Shown one piece after another: positions 43,502 to 54,585 of a stretch of 64,000 bases of DNA. Numbering within the stretch: the first letter of the stretch is position 1; each line of letters opens with the position of its first letter. Made by a program: the position numbers and the translations under genes. This DNA comes from Neoceratodus forsteri (lineage: Eukaryota; Chordata; Ceratodontiformes; Ceratodontidae), in contig CM057456.1 of assembly GCA_016271365.2 (NCBI GenBank), positions 166,983,501-167,047,500 on the forward strand. The letters run 5' to 3'. The notes under the pieces were generated by a model. That model did no database searches. It was given only the letters and a program-made list of their open reading frames with translations, and was not told where the DNA came from.

Positions 43502-44251
43502 ATGGACAGGAGGTACACTCTGTCAGGTCCTGATACAGAATTCCTTTCACAGCAATGCAGTCACGTTGGTGTGGTTCAGGCTGCAGCCTGTGATAAAGCT
43601 AATATTCCCTTGGCTTCACATGCTCTGACAAGGATTCCAGGAAGATTGATGCCATGGCAAAAACAATACATGGCAGCGTCCTTGGGACTCAGGCAAGCAA
43701 ATTACATGGCTTATGTAGCAAGGTATCAAAAATCTAGATGGGACACTGTCATGACTTTGGCCAAACAGGCCTCTGGCCAGCTTGCTAATGAACTGGAACA
43801 GGTGGCTGCTGATGGCATTGAGGCATCTAAGGTGCAGTTTCATGCTGCTGTGGATTTTAATGATGTATCCTCTAGAGTCATGGCTACGTCTGTAGCTTTC
43901 GTGAGGTTGGCCTGGCTCAGGTGTACTAGCTTGTCACAGGATACCCAGACTAAGGCTATGGATTTTACTGTGGTTGGAAATTCTCTGTTTGGGGAGCAGA
44001 CAGAGAATTATATGAAGAAAATGGATGAATATAGGACTACCTATAAGAGTGCTCATGCTAAGGAGCGGCAAGTCACTCCTCAGAGGCAGACCCCCAGGGG
44101 TAGAGGTAGGCCTTTTCACAGGCCTTTTTACCAGATCCAGGTCTCCTCTGCTTATGCTCAGAGGGGGTTCTTCAGAGGGAGAGGCAGACGGGGTGTGGGC
44201 AGTCCTGCTCCCACCCCTCAGCCTAAAGCACCTGCCAAACAGACACCCTGA
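43502..44251 (+). CDS. DIRS gag, C-terminal part
   Basis: A 249-codon open frame with LASHALTRIPGRLMPWQKQY, WDTVMTLAKQASGQLANELE and a C-terminal Arg/Gly-rich stretch (GFFRGRGRRGVGSPAPTPQP), suitable for RNA binding. It continues the gag after the break at about 43295-43500. The ATG at 43502 is a read-in point within the ancestral protein, not its native start. Confidence 0.7.
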   Translation: MDRRYTLSGPDTEFLSQQCSHVGVVQAAACDKANIPLASHALTRIPGRLMPWQKQYMAASLGLRQANYMAYVARYQKSRWDTVMTLAKQASGQLANELEQVAADGIEASKVQFHAAVDFNDVSSRVMATSVAFVRLAWLRCTSLSQDTQTKAMDFTVVGNSLFGEQTENYMKKMDEYRTTYKSAHAKERQVTPQRQTPRGRGRPFHRPFYQIQVSSAYAQRGFFRGRGRRGVGSPAPTPQPKAPAKQTP

Positions 44252-44269
44252 TGGAGTGCCCAGGGCCGA

Positions 44270-45345
44270 TTCTCCTTTACCTGTAGGGGGCAGGTTGGCT
44301 TACTGTTCAGAACTGGTGTCTCTAACTTCAGACAAGTGGGTCCTGGAAGTAGTAAGCCAGGGTCTGGTTCTCAGCTTCAAAAGTTCCCAAAGATGAGAAT
44401 CAGATCTTTCCACCTGCAAACTCTTTAGAGACCTTTACTTTAGAAACAGAAGTCTCAACCTCCTGGCTCTCAGAGCTGTAGAAAGGGTTTCTCCCTACAC
44501 CAGGGCAAGGGTCTGTACTCCAGATATTTCCTTACCCCAAAAAGACAGGAGAATGGCGCCATTTTAGACCTGAGATATCTGAACAAACACCTTTTGAAAC
44601 CAAAGTTCAGAATGGTAACTCTGGCAATGATTTTACCTCTCTAAGGCCAGGGACTGGCTAGCCTCCTGGACCTCAAGGATGCCTATTTTCACGCCCTAAT
44701 CAGAAGCTCCCACGAAAGTACCTCAGATTCGAACTGCCCCCAGGTCACTACCAGTTCAGAGCAATGCCCTTCGGCCTCACCTCTGCCCCAAGGGTATTCA
44801 CAAAATGTCTGGCAGTAGCAGTTGCTCATTTAAGAAGGCAAAGGATTGTTGTCTTTCCCTATCTGGATGACTGGCTCATTGTAGGCCAGTCTCCAGAACA
44901 GGTAAAATCTCACCTGCAAGTTACCCAGCAGCTGCTCACCTCCCTGGGCTTCTTGCTCAATCTTCCAAAGTCAGTTCTGAAACCAGTTCAGGTGCTCACC
45001 TTCATAGGTGCAGAATTGGACACAAAGCAGGCCAGAGCCTTCCTACCCTTAGAGAGGGTAAGGAACTTGGTGGCTCTGGCCTCCTCCTTCACTCTGCAGG
45101 TCTCTCGACCAGCAAGACACTTTTTGCAGCTCCTGGGACACATGGCTGCATCCACAGCTGTAGTGCAAGGAGCAAGATTTCAGATGAGGGACATTCAGTT
45201 TCATTTGAGAGCCTTTTGGTCTCAGAGAAGAGACCCCCTTTCCAAGTTGGTCCCAGTGACCCGAACCCTGATCCAGGCCCTCCAGTGGTGGCAGGATCAG
45301 AGCAATTTAAGACTGGGGGTCCCTTCATTCCTCTGTCTCACTCCT
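44270..45345 (+). pseudogene. DIRS reverse transcriptase
   Basis: The N-terminal block GGRLAYCSELVSLTSDKWVL (about 44287-44350) is characteristic of DIRS RT. The segment 44400-44760 has frameshifts and stops but keeps traces of the dLKDAYFHA motif. The intact part (44764-45348) has MPFGLTSAPRVFTKCLAVAV, the catalytic palm box YLDD in VVFPYLDDWLIVGQSPEQ, LGFLLNLPKSVLKPVQVLTF and the connection region. The catalytic acids in the palm are intact. It runs directly into RNase H. Confidence 0.9.
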
Positions 45346-45730
45346 TGACCCTCACTACGGATGCTTCCCTCCTGGGGTGGGGAGCCCACATGGGCGACCT
45401 CTCCACTCAGGGAGTGTGGTCCCCTCAGGAATCTCTGCTCCACATCAATTTGCTGGAACTCAGAGCTGTCTTTTTAGCACTTCAAGTGTTTTCTGCATCT
45501 GTTCAGAACAAAGTGGTACAAGTCAGAACAGACAACACCACAACAATGTCGTACATCAACAAGCAGGGAGGCACTCGGTCTTCGGCCTTGTGCACCGAGG
45601 CAATGAAGTTGTGGTCTCTGGCCTATTCCCTGAACACTTCCCTCATAGCAGTTCACCTTCCAGGAAAAGACAATGTCCTAGCAGATGCTCTCAGCAGGAT
45701 TTCCCAGGGCCATCACGAATGGTCTCTGGA
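45345..45730 (+). pseudogene. DIRS RNase H
   Basis: Within the 45216-46136 frame: LTTDASLLGWGAHMGDLSTQ (Asp), LLHINLLELRAVFLALQVF (Glu), VVQVRTDNTTTMSYINKQGG (Asp), and HLPGKDNVLADALSRISQ (Asp). All four metal-binding acids are present. It is followed by the GTPQIDLCSPRQ block common to DIRS elements and then a degenerate linker to the recombinase. Confidence 0.9.
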
Positions 45731-46089
45731 TCCTCAAGTACTGGGGATAGTTTTTGCCAGATGGGGCACCCCTCAGATAGATCTTTGCAGCCCCAGACAA
45801 TCACCAACTTCCACTGTTCTGTTGCAGGCCCCCAGTGTTGGGCTCAGTCCCCCTGGATGCCTTTCTCCTAGATTGGGAAGGGAGTTTCTTTATGCCTTTC
45901 CCCCCTTCCCTCTCCTATTCAAGGTGCTAGTCAAAATCAGATCCCAGCCTTGCAGGGTGATTCTGATTGCCCCAGATTGGGCCAGGCAACCCTGGTACCC
46001 ACTCCTTCTGTCCCTAGCAGTCCATCTTCCCCTGTGTCTCCCCAGGAATCACAACCTGTTAACCTGTGCCCAGCGGAGAGTTTGGTATC

Positions 46090-47222
46090 CGAACCTCAAA
46101 TCCCTCAACCTCAAGGCCTGGCTCTTGAGGAGTTAGAATTTGCTGACCTACACCTTTCTCAGGGTGTTCTTGAAATCCTAAAGGCTTCTGGGAAGCCTTC
46201 CACTAGGGCTACTTATAATTCTAAGTGGAAAAGGTTTTCCATTTGGTGTTCTGGAAACATATTTCCCGGAATCTGCTGATTTGCCCATTGTTTTGGACTA
46301 TATGGTCCATCTTAATTCTTTGGGCCTGAGACCAGCTACCCTGAAAGTACATTTGGCAGCTGTCTCTGCTTTTGTGTCAGCAGGAAAGCCCTCCTCTCTT
46401 TCCGCTCACCCTGTATTTTCCAAGTTTTTTAAAGGATTACTTCATACTAATCCACCTTTTAGGGATCCGGCCCCTGCCTGGGACCTTAATGTTTGCATTG
46501 CCCAGTTAATGCAACCCCCTTTTGAACCTTTGTCTTCTGCAGAGCTTAAGTACTTAACTTGGAAAACTGTTTTCCTAGTGGTTATCACTTCTGCCAGGTG
46601 CATAAGTGAGTTGCAAGCCTTGTCAGTAGAAACTGACTTTATTTCTTTCCACAGGGATAAGGTAGTCCTCAGGACTAACAGGAAGTTTTTGCCTAAGGTG
46701 GTTTCAGATTTCCATCTTAATCAATCTATCTCCCTTCCAGTGTTTTTCACTGAACATGCCTCCTCTGGCGAGAGGAGATTGCACAGTTTAGATGTTAACA
46801 GGGCCTTAAGTTACTATATAGAACGTACTAAGGGTTACAGGTTCGAATCCTTCCAACTTTTTCTCACTTATGGTGAGGTAGGAAAAGGGAGACCTGCCAC
46901 TAAGAGATCAATTGCCAGGTGGATTGTCTCTTGTATCCAATTTTGTTATCAGAAACTGGGGAAAGTTCCCCCCTCTGGCCTGAGGGCTCATTCTACCAGA
47001 GGTACAGCCGCGTCTCTAGCTGCTGCCAGAGACATCCCTATCTTAGAGATATGTCAAGCAGCTACCTGGAAAAGCGGTACACACTTTCACCAAGCATTAC
47101 TCCCTGGATGTCCAGGCCAGGAGAGATGCTCGGTTTGGCAAGCTGTGCTTCAGAGCCTATTCCTAAGTAGGTTCTGTCCCTCCTCCATGGAGGTACTGCT
47201 GTGTAGTCTGCAATTGTCATAA
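46090..47222 (+). pseudogene. DIRS tyrosine recombinase
   Basis: The N-terminal DNA-binding region spans 46100-46440 (block SGKPSTRATYNSKWKRFSIW, then a frame change near 46278, then LRPATLKVHLAAVSAFVS). The catalytic domain has the first Arg in TSARCISELQALSVE and the H-x-x-R pair in GLRAHSTRGTAASLA. The final Tyr sits in a KHYSLDVQARRD block just one base out of frame (about 47091), so a late single-base indel removes it from this reading frame. This enzyme integrates circular DNA without duplication. Confidence 0.9.
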
Positions 47223-47320
47223 TATAGCAATACTTCATGTTGTTTGAAGAAACAATTACTCACCTTAGTAATGTTGTTTCTTCTAATGGAGTCTTGCTAT
47301 ATTATGACCTCCCCCCCAGC
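47222..47320 (+). repeat. DIRS internal circular junction
   Basis: Reads, in order, the reverse complement of the left end (ATAGCAATACTTCATGTTGT) and the reverse complement of the right end (AATTACTCACCTTAGTAATG, then TTCTTCTAATGGAGTCTTGC). It serves as the template to complete both element ends during replication. Confidence 0.9.
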
Positions 47321-47590
47321 CTGCCCCTCTCAGAACTTCTACTTGGGTATGGGGTGGGCAGCCTAGTGTGGGCGCTAGTTATGCCCATTATATGTTTTCC
47401 ACCCCTTCTTGGGGTTTTGGGGTGTGGTGTTTTTATTTTATCTTACATTATTGCTTATATTATTATTACTTCTGGTCCCCTGACTTGAGTCTTTGTGTTG
47501 GGACCAGGAATATGTGTTAATAGTCAGGTAGCCAGTTGGCTAGTGTAGGTTACAGCTTCCACACAGACCTTAGTGAGTTTTGCTCGTAAA

Positions 47591-47744
47591 GATCTGACAG
47601 TTTGGGTTTGAAATAACCCAGACAGAGCTTCTCTAACCGAGCTCGCGCTCCAAGTTCCATTCTTAGAATGGGAGTTAACTCTTTCACCTCCGGAGCAGTT
47701 CTAATGGTGGGACAAACTGCAATAGTCATAATATAGCAAGACTC
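47591..47744 (-). repeat. DIRS right inverted terminal repeat
   Basis: Inverted counterpart of 42110-42262. The extension to 47784 (CATTAGAAGAAACAACATTA and GGTGAGTAATTTTTTC) is unique to this end and is copied, inverted, in the circular junction. Confidence 0.9.
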
Positions 47745-47784
47745 CATTAGAAGAAACAACATTACTAAGGTGAGTAATTTTTTC

Positions 47785-48334
47785 ATCTGGAGTAACCAGG
47801 TTTACCTCTACAGATTCAATCTGGGCACCTATAGCTTTCTCCCAGGCACTTGGCCAGTGTCTGCAGAAAGTACCCAGACGTGGGATTAAGGATGTTCTTT
47901 CCCTTTAGAGCTAGAAAGTGCTCATGGGTGGTTGAGGGAGCCACCATCAAACTCCATGCCTTATGGGAAAGTGTCCAAGTACTTGCCGGGGTGCCATTTC
48001 AAGGAATCAAAGTAGAAGAGTACCAGTTTGGGCCGTGTGAGCCCTGTTGTGTTCAGAACCTGAGGGTCTAGTGTAGTAAAGAAGATGTGCTCTGACCTCT
48101 GTAATTCTGCATTACCAGTGAGTATAGCTCTGTGGGGGTCCATCTTGCTTTGTTATTCCTATGTTAATGTGAATAAAAGCCACACTCTAGAATCCCATTT
48201 CTAGTTTGGACATTTTCAGTTATTGCTTCCTGTGTCCGGAGTTACTTGGGCACCACTGACCAGAAGTTCAAACCTAGCATAATCTGAACAAATGTTTTCT
48301 CCCCAAACCTAGGGAACCCCGAGAATAAGGGACA
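47785..48334 (+). repeat. 3' LTR of second element, right part
   Basis: Resumes with ATCTGGAGTAACC, exactly where the 5' LTR continues after GATCCCC, so the DIRS insertion made no duplication. AATAAA at 48172-48177. It ends in GGGACA, two bases shorter than the 5' LTR end. Confidence 0.85.
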
Positions 48335-49480
48335 GATGTGTAATGTTTCCTTGATGTGGAACCTTTGGAAAAGAGCTTTTGCTCAAAGTTTTTTTCCGAA
48401 CAAATGAAATAAATAGATACTGTAGTAAAATAGCACCTGCTACACACTTAGACTTGCAAACAGCAGCTGCTGTAGCCTAATCTGAGGTTTAAAAGAGGAC
48501 ATTTCATATTTTTCTGGGAAAAGTGCAGCTCCCTTGGCAAAATTGCTACCTCCATAAAAAAAATTCTGGATCCGCTCCTGCCAGTTAGCCCTATTTTCCA
48601 GTGTACTGGTGTGTTACTCGTACATAGGACAGGAGACTCCATTGTGAAATTACTCAGATCATACATACTGTACTTACTTCTAGCTATGAAACATGTGGAT
48701 TTGCCCCAGTCAAATTGAGTTATACTAGGGAAGTAAGTATCTAGAATTTCTAAAAATGTGTTAACAAATGTTCAATCCTTGTCCCCACCCAACCCCCATG
48801 TCAGAACATTGATTTGTTTTCTTGTATTTTCTGCACTCCTTCTCTTAGTTGAGTAGAGGGTTGCATAAGCAATCTGAGCTCTAATCTGAGTTTGGCCAAA
48901 GGACCTCAATAGGGTCAAGGAAAAAATTCAAAGCACGTATGACCCTGAGAAAAAAACTGTTGAAGCAGTCCTTCCCACTCCCGAGGCAAAACTTACAACC
49001 CACAAAAGTTTATGTTTCAGCCATATATAGCTGCTGTACACCCTCTTCCCATGTCTATTTTGAAACAATTAAAGCAGCAGTGCAATGAAAATGTTTTTCC
49101 AAATAGTTTGTTTTCAGATACTGTTAATACAAATATTAGCATACATGTCAGATCTGCTTTACCTGGTGATTCCCGTCCTGAGCATCACAAACTGTGTTTA
49201 GTTTCACAGTCCTAATCCTTGTTAGATCTGCATTGCTATTTCTAAGTCAAATGTGGAACCCATCTTATTTGCTTGAGAAAAAAACGCCAAATAAAAACCT
49301 TTATAAACCTCAAGTTTTTGTGGAACTAGACATACTGATTGAGGGGGATGAGGCACAGATCAGTACATTAGTGTGCAGGGACATGCAAACAGGGAACAAA
49401 TGGTTACATGGGTGATACAAGGCAACAGGCCTAACAATGTGAAGCAGTGCAGTGTAACATGTCACCCACCATATCATCAG
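48335..49480. other. No gene; possible hAT-type terminus
   Basis: AT-rich sequence. On the minus strand about 48550-48585 reads GGAGCGGATCCAGAATTTTT, similar to the CAGGGGCGGATCC ends of non-autonomous hAT elements; no partner end was found. ORFs here are short and unsupported. Confidence 0.4.
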
Positions 49481-49539
49481 GTGAATCTCCTATTGTCCCA
49501 AGGTGGGAACAGGGAGCTGCATTCCAGGAGACAGCAGGC

Positions 49540-51355
49540 ATAGGACAAGGTAGCAACCAAAAGTGAATGCAGTAACAGAGAGCAGATGCACCAGGTGTGA
49601 ATTATAGAAGTGCTACCATGACCTCCTAAGGAGGTTGAAGGAGATAGTTGCCCACAACTGCCACTGCACAACTGGCATAGGTGGAGGACCAAGCCAGACT
49701 ATACTACTGACCACACGGGAGCAGCGTGTGGCAACACACATCAGCAGCCTCACGGTAGATGGTGACAGTGAGCTGGACCTGTCCATGCTCCACCATGCAG
49801 CAGGTATGTTCATGTGTGGCATGCAATATAGGCTAAGTCAGGGCAACAGAGTACATGACACAATGCAGCCTGATGTCAGGGTACAGCACGATGTTTCCCA
49901 TGCTGCCCCACAGTCCTACAGAACACCTGTGTGACCGTGCTGCTTGGCCCATGCACAGTAACAGTGGTATGGGCCCGGGGGGGGCAGTACAGCCTTGCAG
50001 TTGTGCTCCATGGCCACACACATACACAGCCACCACACAGCATAGCTATACAGGATGGCCCACCATGACACAGGTGTTGTGCTCATGGTATGTGACCCAG
50101 CACAGCCACATGCATGCAAACACAAATGCGAATGACACACATCTGTGCTGCAGGTATGTAAGTCATGCGGGTGCCTACAGCACCAGAATGCAAGACACAA
50201 CACATGGCATAGAGCCATGCAGCCATGGGTAATGTTGTGTGACAATGTGGGATATCTGGAATGCTAAGAAGCCCACAGCACACACTGCCTGTGGACAGCT
50301 ACACTGCACAGACAGTGGGCGCTACACCTGTGTGTATAAAGCACTGATGGTGGCACACCACATGCATCATGCGAAGCCACAGTATGTCCTCCAATAGTCA
50401 TGGAGGCAGATAGCAAACACAAATGCCCTGAATGCATATGAATGTTGGAAACTGATATGTACATGGGTCACAGCATCCGCACATGCGCATTCCGTTATTT
50501 CTGCACATAGGTGCTGGAGGTAAAGTGGCAGAGCACCCATCACCTGTCATGGACATGGACACATAGGGGCAGACTCAGCAGCTGCATGAAGGAGACCTTG
50601 ATGGCATGGCCACAGTGCTCTCTTATTGCACAAAGGACACAAAAGTGGCCAGCATCGACAACACTTTCTGGAGTACCCCCACCCACAGCGAGATGCAAAG
50701 CACAGACACGGAGTACACACCAGATCGCATGCACGCTGGTGTGTCTGCATCATCCAGTGATGTCAGTGACAGTGTGCATTATGATAACATACATGGTGAC
50801 ACCGCATCATCACCTGTCAATCATGCACATTTGCCACCCACACAGCCTGTGCCCCCTGTGCACCAGGATGAACAGGATGATGACCTAAATAGGTACTTCA
50901 TGGATGTGGTGGGGTACCAGGAGGAACTGCACAGCTCCATCACAGGCATCTGGGCCACGATACAGGACCAGAACACAGCCACCATGGAACACAGAGTCCA
51001 TGCAGAGGGGATCCTGATGGGCATGAATGATGCACTGAACACCCTCATATGTCATGGTGTGGACTGGCATGCTGAGAGAGCAATGCTAATGCCTGGCATA
51101 TATGTGTGCACAGAACATCAGTCAGAGGCCATGGAGTGACTCATGATGGCACTGGAGCATGGCCTGACAATGCAACGGACACAGACAGAGGCCATAATGA
51201 TGATGGTGGCCGCACTACAATCCATAGCACAGGCCATGCATCAGAACCATGAACCTATGCCACCAGACCCACACAGGTATGTCCCACAAGCATTGGATGG
51301 TGATGGCACCATGCAGCATGGATACTACAGCTACCCAACCATTGACACACACTAG
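49540..51355 (+). pseudogene. Harbinger-associated Myb/SANT-like gene 1
   Basis: Exon 1 ends at 49803 and has the SANT-type block YHDLLRRLKEIVAHNCHC followed by GIGGGPSQTILLTTREQRVA. The donor is CAG|GTATGT (49804) and the acceptor CTGCACATAG|G (50510); joining them preserves the frame, splitting a Gly codon. Exon 2 (50511-51355) encodes an acidic region, the block DLNRYFMDVVGYQEELHSSI and an amphipathic C-terminus (HGLTMQRTQTEAIMMMVAAL). Stops are TAG at 50564 and TGA at 51137, the latter probably a former Trp codon. In Harbinger elements the Myb-like protein assists transposase nuclear import and DNA binding. Exon 1's upstream limit is uncertain. Confidence 0.65.
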
Positions 51356-51494
51356 TGTTGTATAACATCCATGGAGTCAGTGTCCAGAAAGATATGACTG
51401 GTATGGGCAAGCATGAAGAGGCAATGCCCATGGACAGGAAAATGGAACCACCTGGTCAACAGCAAAGGTGGAGTGACCTGCACACATCTGGGCC

Positions 51495-52570
51495 ATGAGG
51501 GATACACACACACATGGCAATCTAAGAGACACCACAACCAGTCCCAGTGGGGCACTGATGCAGCACAGCCACACCTGTGACTGCAGCTGTGTAGAACCAT
51601 GCCAGACCATAACTATCACACCTGCCACAGTCACAGCTGTAAGTAGAATGGAGACAGCCAGCACAGTACCACAGCTACCACAGACGGTTGACACATCTGC
51701 ACCATCCACAGCCACACAGGCCATGCAGCATGACCACGGATCAACAGTGATGGCAGTGGGTTCACCACCAGCCAACAGTCATTCTGCGGAGACACAATCT
51801 GCACCACAACTGACTGTGGAACAGCACATGGGGGAGGCCACCAGACAGGAAGGAGATGTCCAGCTGGACCAGGGAAATGGTCCACAGTGCCAGATACATA
51901 GCCCCAGTAAGGCTACCCAGGAGCATGCAGCACATGTGACATAGGGGACAACATCGACACAGACTCTACCTTCTGTTGTCAGCAGTGTCCCTTGCATGGT
52001 GGCAGATGTTCACATGGGACAGACTGGTACCAATGCCAGCAATGGATCTACAATGTGTCATCTGCAGCCACAAGGGCAGCACACTGAAGTACGCTGCTCT
52101 GTCAGGAAAAGGATGAGCACCAAGATACATGCCATGCCCACAAAGGGAATGGATCCCCATGTCCCACATGAGGAAGCACCCACTGTGCAACCAGAAACTC
52201 AATAACCCAAGCAAGGCAGCCAGACCAAGCACAGCATTGGCACTGAGGGGACAGTGGTCGGTTGCCAGGGTCCCAGGAAGCTGCATGCACCATGACACTC
52301 ACCGACGTCCACAGTGCCACTCACAATGACATCACAGGGTGACAGCACAATGGACAACATACAGGCTGACACACAGGGCCACAGTGGCAATATTCAAAAG
52401 GCCCTCTACAGCGGACACAGCAGAAGATGTGCAAAGAATGGAACAGACATGTAGTGCCTGCACAGTGGGACACAAGAGAGACAATGAAGCCATGCCAACA
52501 ACACCAATGGACATTCAGCAGAACACCACACACATGCCACACAAGACCCATATTGCCTGGCCATAATGTA
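51495..52570 (+). pseudogene. Thr/Gln/His-rich ORFs downstream of Myb-like gene 1
   Basis: Two adjacent open frames (51495-51944 and 51996-52205) are rich in Thr, Gln, Ser and His, with MRDTHTHGNLRDTTTSPSGA at the start, and no recognisable domain. They may be the decayed C-terminal tail of the Myb-like gene, a separate ORF, or simply open frames in a CA-rich region. I favour decay plus composition. Confidence 0.3.
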
Positions 52571-54585
52571 TTTTACATAGTATGGTAACCATACAACTCT
52601 ACGGCAACCTGTATTGGCATGGGATGTGACCACCACCCCGCAATACTTAGGTAGTTAGTGCAATACATAGTTAGGTCCAAACTGTGGGGTTCCACTTTGT
52701 CATATGGTGGTTTGGCTTAATCACATTGGAATTCCAGTATGGGTACAAATGGAACAGCATACACATGGTGTGCATGTTAACAGATAATAGCCATGTATGA
52801 CAGCCAACAGTGATACACACAGTTGTACGTTGGAGTGTGCCTGCACACTGTGTATGTGCCTGTCAGATGCCACCCACCTGTAACACACATTCACAGCCAT
52901 GTGCTGTGACGGGTATGTGCACTGTTACAGATGGTGCGTGCTACACGTGGCAAGCTGTGCAGCATGAGTGGCTGGGATGGGACACAATATGTAATGGCCA
53001 CAATGACATCACTTGTGGGTACACCAGCGGAGGTGCATGTCTGACATGGGGCCACTACAGCTTGTGCATTCATTGGCTATTGTTGACAGAATGATAGACA
53101 ATGAATGCACAATGCATTGGGGCACCCCAGGGTGACTGCAGTACAACAGTGTCCCCAGTGGAATTCCAATATGAAACTAAGAGAACCCCTCCAGCCATGG
53201 AATGACACATGAAACAGTACTAATTCCAGGTCCACGTGGCATTGTAGTGCAACACACACCACATGTGAGGGTAATGGCATGTCTACATACCAGATGCATA
53301 GAAACATGCATGTACCAAACAGCTGCCCATGGGCACACAGCCATGGTAACCCATGGGCAACTTAGGCAATACAGAACACCGTGGCATTGGTGGTACTAGG
53401 TGCACCACACAGTCAGGAGCATATTGATACATGAGGCGAAACCGAGTACCGTCAGCCCCCTGCTTGTGGTGGAAAATCTAATACCATCAATACCCCATCA
53501 TGCCATAATGCCATTATCAAATGCACACATATGCGATCAATAGTACACAAACACTCTAACAGTTGGCAATGCCACAACCAAATATAATATAATGTTGCTT
53601 GGAAATGTATATCAGGTCCCCCACAGATGTTCAGAACTGTCACTTATCTGGCTTTCACTACAGTCGGTACATTGTGTGACTGTTTACCATGGAATCGAAG
53701 ATGCCAATGCACTGCATTATTCCATTAGTATAATGTCCCCAACCCACCATGGAGTAGAAACATGTTTGACATGAATGCAGTAGTCATCAGGATTCCACTG
53801 GCCTACACGCACAAACTCACTTATAGACCTCGAGTGGAGCCTAACCCACAATATTATATGCTTCCAGGTAAGGTGCACAGGATTCAACTGCAAGCTGGTA
53901 GGAATGGTGGTGGGGGGAACTGTCATAAACATCAAAGAAACACCAGTGATGGGAACTACGATCAATACTTGATATGGTACATTACTGTATGTGTGCATGG
54001 AAGGGCTTGTGAGTTACAGTAACATTACAGTGGTTACATAAATCATGCAATGTACGGTACATTCATTTCTTGGGCCTATCTGATGTGTATAATATATTAG
54101 TAAGGGTGGCAGACATGTTTGTGATGGGCATTAGGCTGTATGTGGCCTATGAAGTCTGTGTGTTGCCATGGTTGGCAGGGATGTGCTGTTAACCATTACT
54201 GGTGGTCCCCTACTGCAGTAGCTAGAAATATGTCTCAGCCAGCCAGGACACAGGGATGGTCTTGCACATGACACAGAGAAACATGCACACTGGATAAGGT
54301 ATAAAATACACTTTAATGCTATAAAGATATGAAGAAGGGTTGGGGGCAATGGGACTATGAACACAAATGAACAAAGAACACAATTAAACTCAAAAACAAC
54401 ATCATAATGAAACACACAGGAACAACAGCAACAGCAGAAACAGGTATCGAACTGGTGTAAAGCAAACAGTATAATGACGGCATGCAATGGGGAAGTTAAA
54501 CAAATAAAACTGTAAAACTGTATGCCTGTAAAACATTAACAATGTAGCAACCAACACAGGTCAGATCAGTCAATGCACCTCACAA
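52571..54585. other. No recognisable gene; TG/CA-rich spacer
   Basis: A 2-kb stretch between the plus-strand Myb-like gene and the end of the minus-strand Myb-like gene. Composition is the same CATG- and CA/TG-rich type as its neighbours. Short ORFs are present on both strands without any domain signal. Confidence 0.5.

Larger units (their letters stand above)
42096..47784 (+). mobile_element. DIRS retrotransposon, structurally complete
   Basis: 5689 bp with inverted terminal repeats (42110-42262 and 47591-47744), an internal circular junction (47222-47320) that combines the reverse complements of both ends, and genes for gag, RT, RNase H and tyrosine recombinase. No target duplication is present, as expected for recombinase-mediated integration. 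Several frameshifts and stops (gag near 43290, RT N-terminus near 44400-44700, recombinase near 47090) make it non-autonomous now, but all structural parts remain. Confidence 0.95.
35845..48334 (+). mobile_element. Second LTR retroelement lacking recognisable gag/pol, split by DIRS
   Basis: The LTRs are 35845-37244 (1400 bp) and 41203-42095 plus 47785-48334 (3' LTR split by a DIRS element). Ends are TGTAAC...TTACA, and the primer site at 37248 matches the Gypsy element's tRNA-Thr type. The 3.96-kb interior (37245-41202) has no protease, RT or integrase blocks, so the element depends on another one for mobility. Shared ends and primer suggest the Gypsy at 3794 or a relative as its source of enzymes. 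Target duplication is not clear. Confidence 0.8.

Noticed and set aside
49855..50283. His/Cys-rich ORFs on both strands
   Set aside because: They fall in the intron of Myb-like gene 1, where CATG-rich composition keeps frames open.
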